Shown piece after piece: positions 6,457 to 11,023 of a stretch of 11,023 nt of DNA. The translations under genes and the position numbers were made by a program. Each line of letters starts with the position of its first letter. Position 1 is the stretch's first letter. This DNA is from Alphaproteobacteria bacterium (lineage in GTDB: Bacteria > Pseudomonadota > Alphaproteobacteria > Rhizobiales > Hyphomicrobiaceae). The notes beneath the pieces were generated by a model, which saw nothing but the letters and a program-made list of their open reading frames with translations, made no database searches and was not told where the DNA came from. Where the stretch lies: positions 1 to 11,023 of the forward strand of contig JAHZKN010000320.1 in assembly GCA_022600335.1 (NCBI GenBank), read 5' to 3'.

Positions 6457-7827
6457 ATGCACAGTGTCTTGCGTAAAAAGTTTTCCGCGTTTTTGTCGGA
6501 CCGGTCAGGCGATGTCGCCGCCCTGTTTGGCTTGATGGCGATTATCTTGTTCGTGATGATCGGTGGCGCAGTTGACTATGGTCGCTGGCTGCACGCGCGT
6601 CATCAAACCATCTCAGCAATGGATGCTGCTGTTCTGGCAGCCGGACGCGCCTTGCAAGTCGATGCGGATGACACCAGTGGTGCAGTTGCCGCGGCTCAGG
6701 CATTCTACACCTCAAACACGCAAACACGATTGCCGCTTGAGAGCGATACAATCAATTTTGCAGTTGCAGATGATTCCATGTCGGTTACCGCCGCGGGTAA
6801 TGCGTTTATTTCCACGCCGTTCTTGAGCCTCATCAACATCAATCACCTGCCGATCCTTGATGAGGCCGGAACCGATTACTCAAAATCTGAGCTTGCTGTT
6901 GGCGGAAACGCTGGCATCAATATTGAGCTCTCCTTGATGCTCGATGTGACAGGTTCGATGTCGGGCACAAAAATTGCGGATTTGAAAACCGCTTCTAAAG
7001 ACCTGATTGATATCGTTGTTTGGGACGATCAAAGTGAATACTCTTCGCGGGTGGCTTTGGTGCCATTTTCTGAAGGTGTCCGATTGCCCACATCTGCGCT
7101 TCCTGCAGCGCGCGGATCACTTCCCAACTCATTCCAAAAAACCGTGACCTACTGGCACTGGTATTGGGGTTGGACCACAACAACCAAGACGTACTACCTG
7201 ACGCCTTGCGTTGCCGAACGGACCGGACCACAGGCCTATACCGATGTTGCACCGGGTTCTGGCAGCTATGTCCTAGGCGTTTACACAACGAGTTCATCTG
7301 CAAATTGTAAGCCGAATTCGACCAACGTGTTGGTTCCGCTTTCTAACGATAAGGCGTCGCTGAAGGCTTCTATCGATGCCTTGAGCACCAGCGGTGGCAC
7401 TGGCGGCCACTTGGGAACAGCTTGGTCTTGGTACACGCTGTCACCAAACTGGAATTCGCTTTGGTCGTCATCTGCAAACAACGCCGTCGCTTACGGTACC
7501 GCAGATACGCAGAAGATTGCTGTTCTGATGACGGACGGTGAGTACAATAGGCAATACACCGATGAAGGTATCAGTGCGAATGTCTCTGATGCGGCCAACG
7601 GTTCATCGACCGATCAAGCTCGCTCCATGTGCACAGCGATGAAGCACGCCGGCGTCATTGTCTATACTGTTGGATTTGATCTGTCGTCAGGTTCGGAAGC
7701 TGCAACCACACTTGCACAATGTGCAACAGATCCCTCAAAGGCGTTTACCGCGGCTGACGGCGATGATCTGCAACAAGCCTTTCGCGCCATCGCACTGGAG
7801 ATTTCAAAACTGTATCTGTCAAGCTAG
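6457..7827 (+). CDS. TadG-like von Willebrand factor A protein (Flp pilus-associated family)
   Basis: 456 aa from ATG 6457. The N-terminus has a basic stretch then RSGDVAALFGLMAIILFVMI, a single membrane segment (about 20-38) typical of TadE/TadG-like proteins; most of the chain would be periplasmic. A von Willebrand A domain begins near residue 158, with metal-binding DVTGSMS (Asp163, Thr165, Ser167) and TDGE (Asp360). A Trp/Tyr-rich run, YWHWYWGW, lies at 232-239 and is followed by two widely spaced Cys. TadG proteins act in assembly or anchoring of tight-adherence Flp pili, but no other tad gene is visible, so this is an orphan and its role is inferred. An in-frame ATG at 6403 would add 18 residues that do not fit the family; the later ATG places the basic and membrane segments correctly, with GGTGAG about 10 nt upstream. 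It is opposite in strand to all its neighbours and interrupts the usual ptsH-ahcY order. Confidence 0.85.
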   Translation: MHSVLRKKFSAFLSDRSGDVAALFGLMAIILFVMIGGAVDYGRWLHARHQTISAMDAAVLAAGRALQVDADDTSGAVAAAQAFYTSNTQTRLPLESDTINFAVADDSMSVTAAGNAFISTPFLSLININHLPILDEAGTDYSKSELAVGGNAGINIELSLMLDVTGSMSGTKIADLKTASKDLIDIVVWDDQSEYSSRVALVPFSEGVRLPTSALPAARGSLPNSFQKTVTYWHWYWGWTTTTKTYYLTPCVAERTGPQAYTDVAPGSGSYVLGVYTTSSSANCKPNSTNVLVPLSNDKASLKASIDALSTSGGTGGHLGTAWSWYTLSPNWNSLWSSSANNAVAYGTADTQKIAVLMTDGEYNRQYTDEGISANVSDAANGSSTDQARSMCTAMKHAGVIVYTVGFDLSSGSEAATTLAQCATDPSKAFTAADGDDLQQAFRAIALEISKLYLSS

Positions 7828-7852
7828 GCCGATACCACTTACAATCAAAAGC

Positions 7853-7883
7853 AAAGGGCGCTTCCGGTGGGAGCGCCTTTTTT
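7853..7883. terminator. Rho-independent terminator between converging genes
   Basis: GGCGCTTCC (7857-7865) pairs with GGGAGCGCC (7869-7877) around GGT, with one T-G wobble, followed by six T (7878-7883); AAA before the stem can extend it. It lies 26 bp after the TadG-like stop. Read from the other strand the same stem is followed by CTTTGCTTTT, so it can also end the ptsH transcript coming from the right. Confidence 0.88.
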
Positions 7884-7900
7884 ACTATCGACAAGTCTAG

Positions 7901-8206
7901 CTAGCCTTGCCCCGATAATTCTTCGCCAAAGCCTTGCTCAATCAATGTCACAATCGCTTCGAGAGCTTCGGGTCCCTCCGCGCCTTCTGCTGTTAGCAGG
8001 AGTTGCGCACCAGGGCCGGCGGCTAACATCATCAAGCCCATAATGGAGGTGCCTTCCACCGTTTGACCGTCTCGCGTCACGGTGATCTTGGCATCAAAAC
8101 CTTCGGCGCATTTGACAAACTTTGCAGACGCCCGCGCGTGCAAGCCCTTTCGATTGATGATTGTGACCACAGCTTCTGGTCGTTGGCTGGAATTGAGTTC
8201 TGGCAT
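7901..8206 (-). CDS. ptsH: Phosphocarrier protein HPr
   Basis: 101 aa, slightly longer than a classical HPr because of about 8 extra N-terminal residues and a C-terminal tail. It relays phosphate from enzyme I to EIIA in the cytosol. RKGLHARASAKFV contains the active-site His23, phosphorylated from EI; TSIMGLMMLA contains Ser54, equivalent to the regulatory Ser46 phosphorylated by HPr kinase, whose gene lies two genes upstream. The gene starts 24 bp after the EIIA stop and in the same frame as it. The ribosome site is poor (only AAGAG about 12 nt away), which suggests translational coupling to EIIA. The last six residues, ELSGQG, are identical to those of EIIA. No sugar-specific EIIB or EIIC is nearby, as expected for the regulatory PTS of alphaproteobacteria. 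Confidence 0.97.
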   Translation of the reverse strand: MPELNSSQRPEAVVTIINRKGLHARASAKFVKCAEGFDAKITVTRDGQTVEGTSIMGLMMLAAGPGAQLLLTAEGAEGPEALEAIVTLIEQGFGEELSGQG

Positions 8207-8230
8207 GGCGATGGGGTCAGCTCTTATGGA

Positions 8231-8635
8231 TCAACCTTGGCCGGACAATTCCTGACTTGCGACTTTGATGTATTTTCTTGCTGCATCGCGCGCCTGGGTG
8301 ACGGCGTCGGTGAGAGGAATTTCCGCCCTTAGGCTCGCAAGTTTGACAAGGATAGGTAGGTTGATCCCGGCAATCACTTCAACTTGGATTTCATCAAGGA
8401 CGGAAATCGCTAGATTTGATGGCGTGCCACCAAACATGTCGGTGAGAATGATGACGCCATCTCCCGTATCGACTTTTTTTGCAACGTGGAGGATTTCGGC
8501 GCGGCGTTGCGTCATGTCATCCTCGGGGCCAATAGACACCACTTCGAGGTTTTCCTGACGGCCGACGATATGCTCCAGAGCATTGCGGAATTCCACGGCC
8601 AAACCACCATGCGCCACGATCACAAGGCCGATCAT
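8231..8635 (-). CDS. manX: PTS EIIA component, mannose/fructose family (regulatory)
   Basis: 134 aa, a single EIIA-Man domain. MIGLVIVAHGGLA carries the phosphorylated His9, and ILTDMFGGTPSNLA is the family signature. It accepts phosphate from HPr; without EIIB/EIIC partners here it probably acts as a signalling protein. I chose ATG 8635 because the conserved beta strand begins there and AGGGA lies about 11-12 nt upstream; an in-frame ATG at 8683 adds 16 residues unlike the family. A 117-bp gap to hprK contains a weak possible promoter (TTGCGT at 8724-8719, 16 bp, TAACTC at 8702-8697 on the minus strand). The C-terminal ELSGQG matches the HPr tail. The symbol follows rhizobial usage. Confidence 0.94.
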   Translation of the reverse strand: MIGLVIVAHGGLAVEFRNALEHIVGRQENLEVVSIGPEDDMTQRRAEILHVAKKVDTGDGVIILTDMFGGTPSNLAISVLDEIQVEVIAGINLPILVKLASLRAEIPLTDAVTQARDAARKYIKVASQELSGQG

Positions 8636-8752
8636 TGTTGTGTTGTTCCCTTTTGGTCGCGACCCCTCGGCAGATGCAAGCATCCACGCGCGGCAAGAGT
8701 TACAACTGTTGTTGAGGGACGCAACCTTTTTTCCAACACTTAACCATCAATC

Positions 8753-9217
8753 CTATTGAATCGCTTGGTGGTCGGGGCTGAGTGCGAGAAGCAACTTCGT
8801 GGCTGCCGAGGCGTCAAAAGCAGCAAGTTGGATCAATGGAATGGAGATACCGGCGATGACTGCCTCGGTCTTTGTGACGGGCAGCCGTTCAATCTTGTCG
8901 CTGGCGACAAGATCAACAACAACCGCGACCGGAGCCTCTGATGTGTACTCAAACCTGTAAAGTCCAAGGCCGCGAACTTCCAACAGACCAGCTATAGCCG
9001 GAGGCGGGCTGGCGATCAGAGCGCCGGCACGAACCTCGATAGCCACGCGATCATCGGAAATTAGCGAGACTGCATTGGGCAATAGAGGGGAAGGTGCGTG
9101 CATTAGGCAACGCAACGCAAGGTCGGATTTGCCGCTTCCAGACGCACCGCGAATGAGCGCACCCCGTCCCGCAGCGGCAACGGCTGTGCCATGCACGGTC
9201 TCAGGCGCGACGGCCAC
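8753..9217 (-). CDS. hprK: HPr kinase/phosphorylase, short alphaproteobacterial form
   Basis: 154 aa. Only the C-terminal catalytic domain is present, as is normal in alphaproteobacteria; Gram-positive HprK is about twice as long. It phosphorylates and dephosphorylates the regulatory serine of HPr. Walker A GASGSGKS spans 24-31, SLISDDRV is the Walker B region, and EVRGLGLYRF is the family signature. I chose GTG 9217 because GAGGGAG sits 8 nt upstream and the conserved ETVHGTAV start follows directly. An in-frame ATG at 9283 would add 22 residues and deepen the overlap with the kinase gene. With the GTG start the gene overlaps the end of the chvG-type gene by 17 bp, indicating cotranscription and probably translational coupling. 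Confidence 0.95.
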   Translation of the reverse strand: MAVAPETVHGTAVAAAGRGALIRGASGSGKSDLALRCLMHAPSPLLPNAVSLISDDRVAIEVRAGALIASPPPAIAGLLEVRGLGLYRFEYTSEAPVAVVVDLVASDKIERLPVTKTEAVIAGISIPLIQLAAFDASAATKLLLALSPDHQAIQ

Positions 9218-11023
9218 TTGTTGTGCTCCCTCGTGTTTGGTTCGAAATCGCAGGGAGGCGTACGGTGAACCGCGCCCCTTCAACTTTTTTCGTTGAAGAA
9301 TTTATTCGGTTTTGAGCGCTAACCGTCCCTTGGTGTGACCGCACGATGTCACGTGAAATCGAGAGTCCAAGTCCGGAATTTTTGCCACGTACAGAGTCCG
9401 TGTCGGGCCGGTCCGAATAGAACCGATCAAAGATGGTGTGATAATTTTCATCAGCGATGCCCGGGCCTTCGTCATCGACCACGACAACCACGTCGCCTTT
9501 ATCGCGGCTCAGACGCAGCGTCACGGTGCCCTTCTCTGGTGAAAATGAAAGTGCATTGTCGATCAGGTTGGTGAACACTTGCGCCAGTCGGCCGTCATCA
9601 CCGCGCACGAGGTAGGCATTGAAGACACGCGCCGGGGCGATCACCAATCGAACGCGCCGGGTGTCATCGGCCAAGACGTCTTTGAAGATGCGTGCAACCC
9701 CATCCGCCACTTCAGTTAGATCAATGACAGCCATTTTTTGGCGAGCCAATTCGGCATCAAGGCGCGAAGTGTTAGAGACATCCGTGATCAGGCGGTTGAG
9801 GCGTTTCAGCTCATTTTGGATTTGATGAACCAGTTCCTGGCGCTGGGTGTCATCCTTCGCAAACTCAAGAGAATCTGCTGTTGAGCGCGCAGCAGCAAGC
9901 GGGTTCTTGAGCTCGTGTGCGACGTCGGCTGCAAATTTTTCGCTGGCTGCAATCCGTTTATAAAGCGCTGCGGTCATGGCCTGGAAGGCATCTGCCATTT
10001 GCCCGACTTCATCAACACGACCCGGAAAATCTGGGATCTCCTCCTTGCCGCCAAGGCTGAGGCTGACGCGTTCTGCGGCATCGGAGAGACGCCGCATCGG
10101 TCCAGCAACCGTTCGCGCCAAAAGCCATGACGCGAGCACGGTTGCAACAACGGCCATCAGAAATGGCGTCCACAAGACCTTGGTTTCATCCCACAGAATC
10201 TTATCAATTTCGCCAGCGCGCGAAGACAACAACAACACACCTTGGACGGAATTCATTTGCCGGATGGGAACAGCAACAGAGACGATTTGTTGGCGGCGGT
10301 CATTGAGCAGCAACATGGACGTTGTTTGCCCACGCAACGCAAAGCCAACTTCTTTGTAAGCCTTGCCATTGGCATTGCCGATTTCCCTGTACACAGGCAG
10401 TTCTTTGTCGATCATCCAGGCGCGAAATCGGGTCCAAAAGTCCTTCGTGTTGGGTGTTTCGCGACGGTCTGAAACGCGTGGTGCCTCCCGCGACAATTGT
10501 CCCCGCGTCAGCAGTGTTGAGGAGTCGACGATAAGTGTTCCATCGCGTGAATAGATGCGTGCGCGTAGTTTTGCCGGTTCAATGAGGCGCCGCAAAATGC
10601 GAGTTACGCGTTCGGGCTTGATCGACAGTTGTAGGGCGGCAAACCCGTCATCGCGGAATGGAACGCGCGAGATGGCAGATTCAGGTAATTTTTCAGGATC
10701 AAGTAATCGCTCAAGATCCGCTTTAGTCATATCGGTCATTTCTTGCGCAACCTCGAGAAGAGATCGTCTCTGTTGGTATGCTGTTTTTGCTATTTTGGCT
10801 CCAAGCTCATAACCAATGACTGGATTTAAAGCCGTCACTAATATAGGGTTACGGGTCAGTTGCTGCTGAATATGTTGTTGATTCACCGTAAAAGAACTGA
10901 TCGCTTTATCAGCAAACACCCGTGACGCTTCAGATAAAAGCTGCAGAGACTGTAAGACATTGTAGGCAATAACGGGCAACATTGCATTTAATTGGAAGTT
11001 TCCAGCTTGGCCTGAAATGGTAA
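9201..11023 (-). CDS. chvG: Chimeric ORF: fumarase/aspartase C-terminus fused in frame to ChvG-type sensor histidine kinase, 5' end off window
   Basis: The frame is open from the right edge to the stop at 9201 (607 codons visible). The left portion, from about PESAISRVPF onward, is a ChvG/ExoS-type kinase: the second half of a periplasmic sensor domain (FAALQLSIKPERVTRILRRL), a membrane helix (VLWTPFLMAVVATVLASWLL), HAMP, H-box VAHELKNPLAAARST with its His, N-box NLIDNALSFSPEKG, DEGPGIA, IFDRFYS and SGLGLSI. All catalytic motifs are intact. In place of the kinase's own N-terminus and first membrane helix, the right portion is the C-terminal end of a class II fumarase/aspartase-family enzyme. 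The response regulator chvI, normally adjacent upstream, is not visible. ChvG senses envelope or acid stress and phosphorylates ChvI. With the first helix gone, a periplasmic sensor domain attached to a cytosolic enzyme makes poor topological sense, so an assembly chimera or a disrupted gene is likely. Confidence 0.8.
   Translation of the reverse strand, partial: TISGQAGNFQLNAMLPVIAYNVLQSLQLLSEASRVFADKAISSFTVNQQHIQQQLTRNPILVTALNPVIGYELGAKIAKTAYQQRRSLLEVAQEMTDMTKADLERLLDPEKLPESAISRVPFRDDGFAALQLSIKPERVTRILRRLIEPAKLRARIYSRDGTLIVDSSTLLTRGQLSREAPRVSDRRETPNTKDFWTRFRAWMIDKELPVYREIGNANGKAYKEVGFALRGQTTSMLLLNDRRQQIVSVAVPIRQMNSVQGVLLLSSRAGEIDKILWDETKVLWTPFLMAVVATVLASWLLARTVAGPMRRLSDAAERVSLSLGGKEEIPDFPGRVDEVGQMADAFQAMTAALYKRIAASEKFAADVAHELKNPLAAARSTADSLEFAKDDTQRQELVHQIQNELKRLNRLITDVSNTSRLDAELARQKMAVIDLTEVADGVARIFKDVLADDTRRVRLVIAPARVFNAYLVRGDDGRLAQVFTNLIDNALSFSPEKGTVTLRLSRDKGDVVVVVDDEGPGIADENYHTIFDRFYSDRPDTDSVRGKNSGLGLSISRDIVRSHQGTVSAQNRINSSTKKVEGARFTVRLPAISNQTRGSTTSGRRA
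9226..9232 (-). promoter_or_regulatory. Ribosome binding site that fixes the hprK GTG start
   Basis: On the minus strand GAGGGAG is followed after 8 nt by GTG 9217. It lies inside the coding end of the upstream kinase gene. Its strength and spacing are the main reason to prefer GTG over the upstream ATG at 9283. Confidence 0.75.
10681..11023 (-). other. C-terminal segment of a class II fumarase/aspartase-family enzyme, low-GC
   Basis: The translation contains GNFQLNAMLPVIAYNVLQS, NPILVTALNPVIGY and AKIAKTAYQQRRSLLEVAQE, then ends near TKADLERLLDPEKL, the usual C-terminus of fumarate hydratase class II and related lyases. The catalytic GSSxMPxKxNP region would lie beyond the right edge. By hand count GC is about 42% here (144/343) against about 58% in the adjoining 10561-10680 (70/120), and codons are AT-ending (TTA, CTT, AAA). 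Fumarase versus aspartase or another superfamily member cannot be decided from this fragment. Confidence 0.85.

Noticed and set aside
9218..9283. 22-residue longer HprK from ATG 9283
   Set aside because: The GTG at 9217 has a strong ribosome site and matches the usual domain start.

Overview
The window looks like an alphaproteobacterial chromosome of moderate GC. The gene set (incomplete regulatory PTS, ChvG-type kinase, DivL-type pseudo-histidine kinase, ahcY, tsaE fused to a sugar-kinase-like phosphotransferase) and its order match a neighbourhood common in Rhizobiales, Parvibaculum-like and related alphaproteobacteria. I cannot name a genus. Both outermost genes run off the edges, so this may be a whole contig.

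Layout, left to right. 1-1283 (minus): partial TsaE-phosphotransferase fusion. 1249-3768 (minus): DivL-like kinase whose H-box histidine is a tyrosine. 3769-4046: intergenic, with an ahcY terminator hairpin and further inverted repeats. 4047-5456 (minus): ahcY, preceded by a sigma70-like promoter, a 24-bp palindrome and a roughly 170-nt segment that folds on paper into a rod (6S-like size and geometry, identity unproven). 5741-6456: noncoding, with a perfect 26-bp palindrome and a cluster of TCAAATT words. 6457-7827 (plus): a TadG-like von Willebrand A protein, the only plus-strand gene. 7853-7883: terminator shared by converging genes. 7901-9217 (minus): HPr, EIIA of the mannose family, and a short HPr kinase. 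9201-11023 (minus): ChvG-type histidine kinase whose N-terminal part is replaced, in frame, by the C-terminal end of a class II fumarase/aspartase-family enzyme.

How the genes work together. HprK, HPr and EIIA form a regulatory phosphorelay without sugar permease components, linked in many alphaproteobacteria to the ChvG/ChvI two-component system; here hprK overlaps the end of the kinase gene. AhcY removes S-adenosylhomocysteine. DivL is a cell-cycle regulator of the CckA-CtrA pathway in Caulobacter. TsaE acts in t6A tRNA modification, and the fused kinase domain resembles AmgK of peptidoglycan recycling.

The most striking feature is the fumarase-ChvG chimera at the right end. Local GC changes abruptly from about 58% to about 42% at the junction (hand count), so an assembly chimera or a recent rearrangement must be excluded before any biology is claimed.
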